Below, piece by piece: positions 1 to 9,272 of a stretch of 64,000 bases of DNA (position 1 is the stretch's first letter; the number at the start of each line of letters is the position of its first letter). The DNA is from Xestospongia muta. Taxonomy: Eukaryota > Porifera > Demospongiae > Haplosclerida > Petrosiidae. The notes under the pieces were generated by a model. It was not told the origin of the DNA. It saw nothing but the letters and a program-made list of their open reading frames with translations, and did not search any database. Position numbers and translations under genes: made by a program. Where the stretch lies: NCBI GenBank assembly GCA_963693285.1, contig OY848921.1, positions 3,839,497-3,903,496 of the forward strand. Reading direction: 5' to 3'.

Positions 1-50
1 ATAGGATGTTGTGTTATTAACAGACACATCTTGTGGGAATCCACTTGGAA
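1..50 (-). CDS. Exon 7 (partial): start of a further FN3 domain
   Basis: Acceptor TTCATAG ends at 51. The frame continues as EDVPSGFPQDVSVNN before the window ends. PSGFPQDVSV is a typical first strand of an FN3 repeat, so the protein has at least a third FN3 domain. Confidence 0.7.
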
Positions 51-3000
51 CTATGAAGAATATATTTAAAAATGACAAAGATACTTGTCCATTGAAGTAA
101 CTAACCATCTTCTGGTAAAGAAATATTGATACTAGTACTGTATGGTCCAGCTGCTATAGTGTAAGCTGCTACTGTAAACTGATATGTAAATGATGGGATC
201 AGTGACTCAATGATAGCAGTAGTGCCAGTAAATGTTTGTGTCTGAGTTTCATTACTTCCTACTATTGAGATTGTTACTACATACTTCCTTATAATTCCAT
301 TATGATCTTGTGGTGGAGGAGGATCCCATTGAAAAGCCACTGTCCTGGAGCTAATTGCATAATGTGTGGTAATAACAGGAGGACTATTGGGAGCTGAAGA
401 CACAAGTACAGACTGAATTGATTAATATTAATTATCATACCATCCTCTGATGTTATAACAGTAATTGGACTTGTATAGGGATAGCTTATATTTTCAACTG
501 CAGCCACTTTGCAAACATATGTATAATATGGATGTAGAGATATGACAGTAGCATGAGTCTCAACAGCATAAAATGTCCAGTCTCGACTAGTCTCCAATTC
601 ATCTATTTCTATGATATAGTGTTGAATATTGACTCCTTGTGCTGGAGGCAAAGACCACAAAAGATATATTGCTGTTGAGCTCAAAGCAATTCCAGTGAAG
701 TTGATTGCTATAACTGTCAAGAAAAATGCACATTGGTAAATATGTATGATTGGTGTTTTAAGTCTTACTTCCAGTAACTTCTAAAGTGAATGATTTAATG
801 TTTGTCACTGTTCCATTTGGAAGAATATTTGATCCTGAACATGTATAAATGGCTTCATCAGTGTCAGTTATAGAAATTATAGTTATTTTACTTTGTACAG
901 TTTTGCTATCTACTGCTTTAGTGGTTATTTGTATATCAGGATATGTTAATGAATTAATCAAAACACTATCTTTGTACCATTTTATAGTGGGTTGAGGTTT
1001 ACCTCTAACTGTGCACTGAACACTTACAGTTTGCCCAAAAAATTCAGATACAATATCTGGCAACTTACTCACTGTGACTGGTTCTATAGAGTGAAAAGGA
1101 ACCCATTAATTTATAATCAAAATAACTTCACAACTTACCAGTTGAAATGTCTCCTTGAGATGCACTTACTTCGATCATATTAGATATGCTTTGCCCTTCA
1201 ATAGCAATATATACTGTATCAGCAGTGTCTGGATTGGTTAAGTTGTCTGGATCAATATAAACATCTTCAAATTGACTTGACTCAATTTTGACATCATGGA
1301 ATACTTCACTAGGAGTGGACAATATTGTAGATGCATAAAGCACTACAGATCCATTTGAAACATTAAGTACAATTGTAATGCCTTTATGATTAGAAGGAAG
1401 TGGATAATTGATGTACTTAATTTGACCCTTATCAATGTTATCAGAAACAACTTGATCAATAGTAAGGTCAGGTGAAGCTGTAAAATATGTATATTTAATA
1501 CAAACACTAAAAAGCAACCTACCTATGCAAGCCTCTTGACTTATGGCTATCTGTAAGGCACTTAGTTGAGTTACATTGAAACTGGAAATAAATGAGACAT
1601 AAGAGGCCTTAGATGCAATAGCATTGAGTTCATTCTGGTTGCCTCCTCCAATTCCTATAGCAAATGCTATTATTCCAGCATTGTGTAGTGCATTAGCTGC
1701 AGTGACTGTTGCTGAATAACTGCTAGAATATCCATCAGTAATAACTATGGCAACACGTGGAATTCCTTCACTAGCTGGACGAGTTCCATTAGATTCGGAA
1801 AATCCTGTTATTCTAACTCCATTAAGTGCACCAGCTGTATTAGTACCTCCTGAACTGAATGGAATTGCACTTATTGCTGACAGAACAGCAGATTTTGTGG
1901 AATATGTGTTTAGATAGAAATGAAAGTAATTAGATGATCCATAAGTCATAACTCCAATTTGTACATCATTTGGTCCTATTTGAAAACTATTAGCAATATC
2001 ACGCACGAAGATCTTCATTGTTTGAAAGTTGGTGTAACCAACACTTCCTGAAGCATCCATCACAAAGAAAAGGTCCAATGCACTAACATCACAATCTGTA
2101 CAAATAATAATAAAGATACACTTAACAGGAAGTTATATATCTTTTATACAGTCTAGCGAGTTAGCCCCTCCTCCTTTTGATGAACTGACGAGCGAAGGAT
2201 GGTGTAGTGAATTTGGCTTATTGCCACATTGGAATGTGTGGAACGTGGGACAGTACAACGAAGTGTTGTCATAGTGGTTTATGAACATTGTTATAACTAC
2301 CACATCAGTCAAGGACTACGTCTCCAGACTATAATAATTATTTATAATAAAAGATCTAATTGCTTTGTTGAGCTACACACAGCTATAGTACTCAATATGT
2401 GGCAATATACATATAACCATCAAGGAAATGCAATATAAACTCAATGCTTAAAATTATATAAAGATTTCTAAATGATTCAGAGAATGAGATGAGTTTGCAA
2501 TACTGTGCACTGTTGTCCCTTAAAATAATTCTATCACTGTAAAAACTCTTCAGCTATTTAACAACCAATTTGTAGTTTAATTTAAGTGGATGGGATTATA
2601 ATGGAATCTAGAACTCATGTGAACTACTCACTATTTAATTTGTTGGTATGTTCTAAGATTACATAGTAACAATTTATAGAGTGAATAATTCACATAAATT
2701 CTAGATTCCATAGTTGTAGATTCCATAGTGATCATCATCCATGCATGTAGACTACAACATAGTTGTTAAAATAACATATAAATTTTTATAGTGATATGTT
2801 ACATACCACCACTACAAGCTTATACATATATACATACATACATACATACATGCATATATATATACATATCACATGACCTGAAACTATACAAGATGAATGC
2901 ATACTCCTACTTAATTGTTGTCAAACTCATCTATCTCATTCTAAGACAAGTCAGTATGCATCATTAACTGATGATACTATTAGAGTCATATAAGAGAGCA

Positions 3001-4165
3001 TATAAAAAAGTTCATGCTACAGTTGAGTCTGAAAACTTTTCCTACTCTCTTAATTGGTGACATTTCCCTCGTTATATGGCAGTCATTAGCAAATTGCCCT
3101 TTCTGATAAAACTTAAAGATATTGCAATGTAGTTCGTAGATGGTGGAAACTGGAGCTATGTGGGATAGCTCCTTAGTTGCTCCTCAAATTGACCTATTAG
3201 TCCCTTTGTATGACAATGAGTGAATAAATGTGTTTTACATATACATTGATTACTTACTTACAGAAGAAAAATCAAAGATAAAGTTGAGCAGACAGAATAG
3301 CTCAGCAGCACTGCCAGACTGCCATTATAGTGAGTACTTGCAACAAGACATTTTACTTGAGGATTAACATGTAAATAAAAGTTTCATTTTTGGGCTACCA
3401 CATGCTTTATGGTCTGGAAATGATAATTCATAAATTCTTTAATCTCCTGCTTCTGATTTGTTATGTTCCAGCGTGGAAGCAATTTGTAATGATTTAGTAT
3501 GCACAAAAACGTTTAAATACCTTACTAAAGGAGGAACTAAAACGCACCAACTGAACAACATTGAAAGTTGCGGGCTAGTTTAGATTAAACTAATTTATAA
3601 TACCTTCAATTGATTGGAGTTGATTGACTGCTGAAACGTATTGTGATTGATTGCCACCAGAACTTGTATAGTAGTTTGCCCAATATGTTCCTTGAGAACT
3701 TACATCAGAGGCAAGAGGTATGGAGGCAGTGATAACTTGCATATAAAGTCGTGCAGCTAATGCTGAATAGAATGGTTTACGTAAATCTACCCATTGAGTA
3801 GTCAACCAGTTTATACCAAAACTAGTTGAAATGCCTTGCACTTGTTGTTGTAATTCAGTGTTTGAGCCTGTGTTTTTGGTAGCTGTATATTTTGTTTCAC
3901 TTAACTGCCAGATCCCTCCATTACTCGTGTTAGTGTAAGTATCAGCATCTGCTCCATCGTGCGTTTCAACATATGCTATTCGACGCAACATCTGCTGGTC
4001 ATTTGTTGAGAAGATAGATGATTGAGATATCTTAGCGAGACAGGCTTGTACTACTAATGTTCCATTGGCTTCTGGTTGCAAAGTGAGATCAACTGCTGAC
4101 TTCACCTGCAGTAGAGATAAAAGGATCAGTAAGAAAATCACCAAAATTATCGTCTTAGTCTCCAT
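1..4165 (-). CDS. Secreted SLT/lysozyme-like - VWA - Ig - FN3 multidomain protein (3' end outside window)
   Basis: Seven exons join in frame: 4165-3604, 2095-1523, 1477-1139, 1083-769, 713-441, 393-106 and 50-1, running off the left edge. Every internal exon is a multiple of 3 and every junction is phase 1, the classic pattern of shuffled extracellular modules. The product starts with a hydrophobic signal peptide (about residues 1-23). A lysozyme/transglycosylase-like domain follows (about 30-187), then a VWA domain (about 190-370) with a full MIDAS motif (DxSxS at 201-205, Thr272, Asp308), a linker, one Ig domain and at least two FN3 domains plus the start of a third. It is probably a matrix or cell-surface adhesion protein, perhaps with muramidase-like activity. 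A transmembrane segment or C-terminus cannot be seen. The domain calls are firm except the first, which rests on motif resemblance. Confidence 0.85.
106..393 (-). CDS. Exon 6: fibronectin type III domain
   Basis: 96 codons. FN3 signature: VAFQWDPPPPQDHNGIIRKY, then FTYQFTVAAYTIAAGPYS. The C-terminal EDG at the exon end repeats the EDG at the end of exon 5, as expected for duplicated modules. Donor GTTAGT begins at 105. Confidence 0.87.
441..713 (-). CDS. Exon 5: fibronectin type III domain
   Basis: 91 codons. The FN3 landmarks are visible: LLWSLPPAQGVNIQHYIIEI in the B-C strands and YYTYVCKVAAVENISYPYTSPITV in the F-G strands (shown here in part as YTYVCKVAAV). Phase 1 at both ends; donor GTATGA begins at 440. 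Confidence 0.85.
769..1083 (-). CDS. Exon 4: immunoglobulin domain
   Basis: A complete I-set-like Ig domain in one symmetric phase-1 exon. The first Cys is in VSVQCTVRGKPQPTIKWYKD, the core Trp is in KWYK, and the second Cys is in DEAIYTCSGSN. Introns of 55 bases (1084-1138) and 55 bases (714-768) flank it. Confidence 0.88.
1139..1477 (-). CDS. Exon 3: linker after the VWA domain
   Basis: 113 codons from ASPDLTIDQ to DIST, open and phase 1 at both ends. It contains YPLPSNHKGITIVLN and several Asp-rich turns and may be a beta-sandwich such as a pre-peptidase C-like module, but I do not recognise it with confidence. The intron before it (1478-1522) is only 45 bases. Confidence 0.75.
1523..2095 (-). 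CDS. Exon 2: VWA domain
   Basis: Acceptor TACAG ends at 2096 and donor GTAGGT starts at 1522. It encodes DLFFVMDASGSVG, SGGTNTAGAL and VIVITDG, the three parts of a metal-ion-dependent adhesion site, all intact. The exon ends in EACI just after the last VWA helix. Confidence 0.9.
2602..2710. repeat. Imperfect inverted repeat, 30-base arms
   Basis: Arms at 2602-2631 and 2681-2710 both begin or end with TGGAATCTAGAA and pair at about 25 of 30 positions around a 49-base loop. It may be a small MITE or foldback element. No target-site duplication is clear. Confidence 0.55.
2821..2870. repeat. CATA/TATA microsatellite
   Basis: Simple-sequence run of (CATA)n passing into (TA)n within the long intron. 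Confidence 0.8.
3604..4165 (-). CDS. Exon 1: signal peptide and lysozyme/transglycosylase-like domain
   Basis: Starts at ATG 4165. Residues 5-20 are strongly hydrophobic and followed by VKSA, a good signal-peptide end. The motif RRIAYVETHDG puts a glutamate at residue 67, and GGIWQ at 83-87 recalls the Glu and Gly-Ile-Trp-Gln pattern of SLT/lysozyme-like folds found beside VWA domains in invertebrate proteins. The donor is GTATTA at 3603, leaving phase 1. Read through instead, the frame stops four codons later, so the splice is inferred from the in-frame join to the VWA exon. Confidence 0.75.
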
Positions 4166-4457
4166 TGCATCATAATGTTAGTTTCTGTATTTACTCTGAA
4201 TTTCTTTTATTAACAGTTTAAATAATATTCATTATTTTGTATCCTGCAAGTACACTTCAGCACTTCCTGTTGTGTAATAGTATTCATAATTAATACACTT
4301 CCTGTAATAATTATGATAAATAGTAATTTCAACTATCGCCTTGTGTATTTACTCTCTCTTAGTCAATTAATAATTGCTGAGATAAAATAATTATGACTTC
4401 ATTATTTTGTTACTTTTAAAAAGCACTTTCTGTTCCTTTGAGCTCCTTTGATCCTTT
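4166..4457 (-). promoter_or_regulatory. Upstream region of the SLT-VWA gene
   Basis: AT-rich DNA immediately 5' of the start codon on the minus strand. It should hold the promoter, but no distinctive element could be identified. Confidence 0.3.
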
Positions 4458-4840
4458 GGTACATCAAAAAGTGATATTTTATTCGGTCCAAATGATGATT
4501 CTTCACCATATATTGATTTGTCTACAAATTTCATCTTCTATAACCAGTCCTGCAGTTGATTATGTAAGAATATAATATGATTATCTAAAATTAGTTAGAA
4601 CATAATCATCACTGTAGATAAACTATAATGGTACTTGTCATATCATGACGCTCTATTCTCCTTTACTTCGAATTCTTTACCATTTTCTTTGATGTATACA
4701 ATAATAGCTCCTTATTGGGCTGATGTTGATACACGTTGTACTGGATCTGTCTATTACAGAGAAACATCTAATGCATCAATTATATCAACAGTAGCAAGTC
4801 ATATGTCTAATGTTTTTCCAATTACAATTCTTTGTCATTG
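4458..4840 (+). pseudogene. NIDO (nidogen-like) domain fragment
   Basis: Two coding-like pieces resemble successive parts of a NIDO domain. The first (about 4458-4553) reads GTSKSDILFGPNDDSSPYI. A phenylalanine-glycine start appears shifted by one base, because DP is in another frame just upstream. The second (about 4655-4840) reads IIAPYWADVDTRCTGSVYY and RETSNASIIS, the hallmark of the NIDO core. A 3' continuation carrying the rest of the domain was not found, so this is probably a decayed or isolated gene fragment. It lies head-to-head with the secreted multidomain gene, so the two could be related. Confidence 0.6.
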
Positions 4841-5059
4841 CTACATGGTATAGGATTGGTTACTATAATTGACATTCAATGCATAAATGCATTTATGAAA
4901 ATTTATGACTAATATAATTTAGAAGTAAGCTGTTGTGTTCTTAAAGTCAGTTCAGGCACTCTTGGAAGTTTTACTACATCACTTAATGGACTCCTGTACG
5001 TCACTAACAATGAGCTCTATCTGATAACAGTATATTCTTCATGGTACTACTTGGCATTT

Positions 5060-5800
5060 GACTTTGTCGGTCCAATATCTCCAACATCTAGAAATGAAAT
5101 CATTTTATTCTCACTGTGTCACATTATTTTACAAAATGGGTAGAGGCCATTCTCTTACCTAGAAAAAGTGGCCATGATTTCACTGAAACTTTATTAAAGG
5201 TAATGATCATTATAATTAATGGTATCTCAGCCTTGCATTAATTATCATTTTTTATATAGGAGAATGTTATAGTCACTGTTGATACTCTAACTACTCAAAG
5301 AAAAGTCTTGCTTGATGAGAATGTGAGAAAATATAGAAGTAGCACAGCAGAAACAAAAAGAACAATATGATTGAAAATATTCAATTCCACAAATGTTTGA
5401 AGTTCTAAAAAGGATTTCTTACACAAAAAGAGGAAAGGATGTTGTATGGATTTCATTTGATCTTTAAAGGTATATGTATCGTTAGTCACAAGTTGGTTCA
5501 TCTGATTGTGGTCTCTTTGCTCTGCCTTTTGCGTCAATGATTGATATGGGAGATGATCCAGGCAGATATACATATGAGCAATGACAGATGAGAGACTACT
5601 TACACAGCTACTTAAATGAAGGAACTTTTTCCAAGTTTCCTAGAAGACGTGTTGGTCAAAAAGTCCATAAAATCACCAACATTGTAAAGATACTAATTTA
5701 TTCTGCAAATGTCAGATGCCAGAGATCAAAGACTTAAAGATAATTCAATGCAGTACTTGTTCTAAATATAGTACCATATTGATGCCTGCATGAAAGTCTC
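5060..5800 (+). mobile_element. Decayed transposon/retroelement with integrase, Ulp1-like protease and zinc motif
   Basis: Three degraded domains occur in the same strand order. Positions 5060-5199 carry an rve integrase core in two frames: DFVGPISPTSRNE, then HYFTKWVEAILL. Positions 5489-5650 carry a Ulp1/C48-type cysteine protease end: QVGSSDCGLFALPFASMI, with a TGA interrupting before QMRDYLHSYLNEG. Positions 5704-5770 carry CKCQMPE...CSTCSKY, a treble-clef or PHD-like cysteine cluster in yet another frame. Frameshifts and stops show that the copy is dead. The combination resembles eukaryotic integrase-based transposons that carry a Ulp1 domain, but I cannot name the family. Confidence 0.6.
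5489..5650 (+). pseudogene. Ulp1-like (C48) cysteine protease fragment
   Basis: The SDCGLFA motif surrounds the catalytic cysteine of SUMO-protease-like enzymes. The downstream DDPGRYTYEQ-stop-QMRDYL pattern matches the tail seen in transposon-encoded members. An in-frame TGA breaks it, and the upstream His/Asp part is not recognisable. Confidence 0.6.
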
Positions 5801-6000
5801 GAAAGAGATTATCAAAAAAACAAGATTATCTGTTTGGTTTTGTGACAAGCGGCCCTCTAACATAGACAAAATAATAATCATCATATCCTAGAATATTATT
5901 ATTATAGAATGAAATATAACAAATTATATTTTTATAGACTAAAATATAGATAGGAAACCATTTATTGTCCTGGGATAAAATATAGTAAACCATTTTTTCT

Positions 6001-6087
6001 TAGGATAAAATATTGCAAGTCAAAATATTTTGCCCTAGGACAAATTTTTTGTTGGTAGGACAAATCCTGCAGCAATATTTTATCCTA
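6001..6087. repeat. Perfect 16-base inverted repeat
   Basis: TAGGATAAAATATTGC at 6001-6016 is the exact reverse complement of 6072-6087. Looser variants of the same GGATAAAATAT motif lie on both sides (5970s and 6100s). Confidence 0.7.
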
Positions 6088-6139
6088 GGATGAAATAATT
6101 CTGCAATATTTTATTAGGTGCATGGGACAAATTTTTCTA

Positions 6140-6640
6140 CCTCTGCCTAAATCTTCACAGGCTTTTTTTAGCCAAACGTCATTATCATCCTTTATGAACA
6201 CCTCCACTCCTTCCTCTTCCTTCACATTTTCCACGTCACAAAACAAACTCCCACCCTCTATTCTTCCCCAACTCAATGAAGTCTTCAATCCATTATACCG
6301 CTTTCTCCTCCTCTGCCAAGTTTTCAGCCCAGCTTGCAAACATATAATCCTTCCTCAAATCTCCTACAAATCTTATCTCTACCTCCTCCTGCCCCATCAT
6401 TTCATGACAATGCTCCATTACCTCTTTCTTCAAATCACCAACCCAATGTACTCTTACATCTTCCTCATCCAAGTATTCAACCCAACCTACCTCTCCTACA
6501 CTTCCTCCTACTTATCAATCCAGTCTACCACTTCCATTGTCCCCACCTTTCCATCTACCTCTTTCCTTTTCTCAATTCTACCCCTTACTGCCTCCTTAAC
6601 ATTACCAATCTCTTCTCTCAACATTTAACAATTTGTCAAT
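6140..6640 (-). pseudogene. Purine-rich minus-strand coding relic, unidentified
   Basis: A 500-base tract almost free of long purine runs on the plus strand. On the minus strand it reads as Glu/Lys-rich protein with an internal repeat: VRVHWVGDLKKEVMEHC about 30 codons before VEIRFVGDLRKDYMFASW. Stops interrupt it (for example before WIEDF and after WEFVL). It looks like an old coding sequence rather than random DNA, but no family is recognised. The proline/serine/leucine-rich frames on the plus strand are its shadow. Confidence 0.35.
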
Positions 6641-8880
6641 AAAAATATCATTTTGAGTTTCATCCTCTATATCTTGATACAATTCTATTGTCTTTATATA
6701 GTTTGTTTGTTTTCTGTTTTTACTTTTATTTCAGTTTTACTATTGCTCTTCTTGTTTGGATCAAATAGATGGTCATTCAATAGTGAATTATGTGTACAGA
6801 CAGTTTGTAACAAATTATTAGAATACAATAGTGCCACAGGTTACTGAAAAAGCTTAGTGTGACAGTCTGACCTTTGGGCATTACTCAGTTCAAAATTTTG
6901 ACTACATACTTATCACTTAACTTTTAATGCATGATAGGGACAATTCTTAAAATATGATAGTCTGGAACTGTCCTATCGGACTTCCATAGAGTACATTGCT
7001 TTAATATAGGTACTCTATAAAATCTTCAGCCGAGATTTGGAAACTAACTGTTCCTCGCATGTTTTCCATTTCATTCAGTTCTTCTTGTGGTTAATTAACT
7101 AATAATTATTGTTAATAAATCGTTGCATTAATAATTATTAACTTACTAAAATAATCGTTACTATAAAAATAAGTGAAGTACAAATAATTTTAAAATCTTA
7201 TTGAATACTTTCATGACCAACCTTACATTCTTGTCTAATATATACCAAAATAAATTTGCTATAAGAAATAAGTGTATCACTGATGACCTTTCTATATATT
7301 AAACCACAAAGTGTTTGCTAAAATACATATCATGAGATAAAAACCAATTAAGGAAACATATTGTTAAGTACCTGTAATTTAATAAACCTGTTAGTTCTAG
7401 TTAGTGTGTTGTAAAAAATTATCTATTACAATAGAAAGCAAATGATGAAAACTTTCATTCTATACAAGGATTCTATTAAGCAATGTATACCAGGCCAGTT
7501 TCAACCACTTTCGCTGGATTTCCTGTTCATACCTTAAGAATGGAATATAAATACTCTAAGAAGTAAATCATATCACATTCTAGCAACTACTTGTTTCACT
7601 TCTACAATGTACAATTTAACTAGTTTAATTGTTCAAAATTGGTAGGTAATTAAATATATAAGCATATAAAGTGACAACTAACATGATTCTATCAAGCTCT
7701 TACAAGCAAAGACATGTAAAGAAGGTTATTGCTATCATTGTTATTATTATTAATAAAACATTACAAAGGTATGTTAATTGAAAGATCAATATTCAAGAGA
7801 TATAGGCTTTAATTTGATAAGTTGACTTTGAAGGTCTGTAACAGTTATTGCTATCAGATAATCCTGAAATGATTAGTAGTATTAAGAGTACTGGTAGATA
7901 GACAATTAGAACATGGACAGGAAATGTAACATGTGCAGGAGATCTCATGATCAGTGTTGTATGAATTTAGAATGTAGTTCTAGAATATGAGATAAACTTG
8001 GTTCTTTAATCCAGAAATAGAGAGATTAAGAGATTATTACAATGACTCTATTGAAAGTGTCTAGTCTAGTTGAGTTAAGATGTGGTCTACAGATGTTAGT
8101 TTGATCAAGAGCAGCAGATTGAGTATCAATAGTAATGGAGATGATGATGATAATATAATGACTGATTTGGAAATTGTCTGGAGGATCTTTTATTAGTTTT
8201 AATTATAAAGAGTAGACTAAGGATTCTGGCCATAGAATATGAGGAGAATAATTAATGAACATGTTGGCCATATGAGAATTATAGTCTATAAATTAGATGA
8301 GCATATATACCCTACTTACCTGGTAGCTCCACGTTGTAGTCATTCAATGATTCAAGAATCCTGAGTGAGGTGTGGTCTCCAGACTCGCAGGTAAGTTAAC
8401 TAGTAGTGGTAATTAGATAGGGCTTTTTTAAGTTTACACTGCTGTAAAGAACTGTGCACTTTATCAAATCTATAGAATATAGGTTTAGGGAAGATGTTAG
8501 AGTTGTCAAGAGTGGGTTTTAGCTGGTATCAAAGTTTTAAAATACCAATGGCATCAACAAGATGGTTTCATACATAATGCAGGTAACTGATAGAGTTGCT
8601 TGTATGAACAAATTGAACATTAATCAATGTATAGAAACTTGTCATCTCATCATACTTTATAGACAGCATAATAATATTGTGTAATTGCAATATATGTAAA
8701 TATGAGTATTCACTAGCTGTTCAAGTTGAGTTTGAAACTACATTCAGTGTTATAACTCAGGCTAGGAATGAACCTAGTGAGAAATGGTTTGGACTATTCA
8801 ATAGATCTTGCAACTCTGCAAATTGTCTATTAAACTAGAGTTTTATCTATTAAGTACTAAATTAGAAATAACACATAAAG
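6641..8880. other. Intergenic, no recognisable gene
   Basis: AT-rich DNA. A few short open stretches with good splice-like borders occur, for example CAG/GTAAGTT near 8391 and, on the opposite strand, a donor near 8318. No protein family is visible. A non-coding transcript cannot be excluded. Confidence 0.4.
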
Positions 8881-9020
8881 TGAATGGCATTTCCATATTG
8901 AACCTTGACCTACGTCACTGTCCCTGACTTAGTGCCATCTGGCCTGCGAGGGTGTGGCTGTCTGGGGACGAGACTATATGTGTAAATTGACTCTAATTAA
9001 AGCGCAATATAGGCGGTAAA
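8881..9020 (+). promoter_or_regulatory. Promoter region of the ankyrin-ROC-COR gene
   Basis: About 140 bases of locally higher GC content just before the first ATG, including CGAGGGTGTGGC and GGCGGTAAAATG at the start codon. It stands out from the AT-rich surroundings, as sponge promoters often do. No TATA box is placed with confidence. Confidence 0.4.
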
Positions 9021-9272
9021 ATGAGTAAGAGAAAGACTTCTCCTTTTATTGAAGGCTTCTTTCCTAGCAAGCAATATCGGGAAGATGATTCGAGTAACTT
9101 CCAAAGAGAAAATTCAGACTCAGAGAACGAGTTTGTTGAGATATCAGAACCTGATTCAAGTAACTCTCAAAGAGAAAATCCAGACTCAGAGAATGAGTTT
9201 GTTGAGATGTCAGAGTCTGATTCAAGTAACTCCCAAACAGAAACTTCAGAGCCAGAGGAGTCAGATCCTGAG
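9021..9272 (+). CDS. Exon 1: acidic, serine-rich N-terminus with 22-residue repeats
   Basis: ATG at 9021. It encodes a basic start (MSKRKTSPF), then two full copies and one partial copy of a 22-residue unit beginning DSSN (residues 23, 45 and 67; 66-base DNA period from 9087). The unit is rich in S-D/E-x-E sites suited to casein-kinase-2 phosphorylation, and is probably disordered. It ends DPE with donor GTTTGT at 9273, phase 0. Confidence 0.75.

Larger units (their letters stand above)
2096..3603 (-). other. Long intron 1 of the SLT-VWA gene (1508 bases)
   Basis: Lies between the signal-peptide/SLT exon and the VWA exon. It contains an imperfect inverted repeat and a CATA/TATA microsatellite, listed separately. 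I see no further exon on either strand. Confidence 0.65.

Noticed and set aside
5295..5573. 92-codon minus-strand frame
   Set aside because: Antisense to the Ulp1-like protease fragment, which explains this DNA better.
6122..6628. Pro/Ser/Leu-rich plus-strand frames
   Set aside because: They follow from the pyrimidine skew and have no domain; the minus strand reads better as protein.
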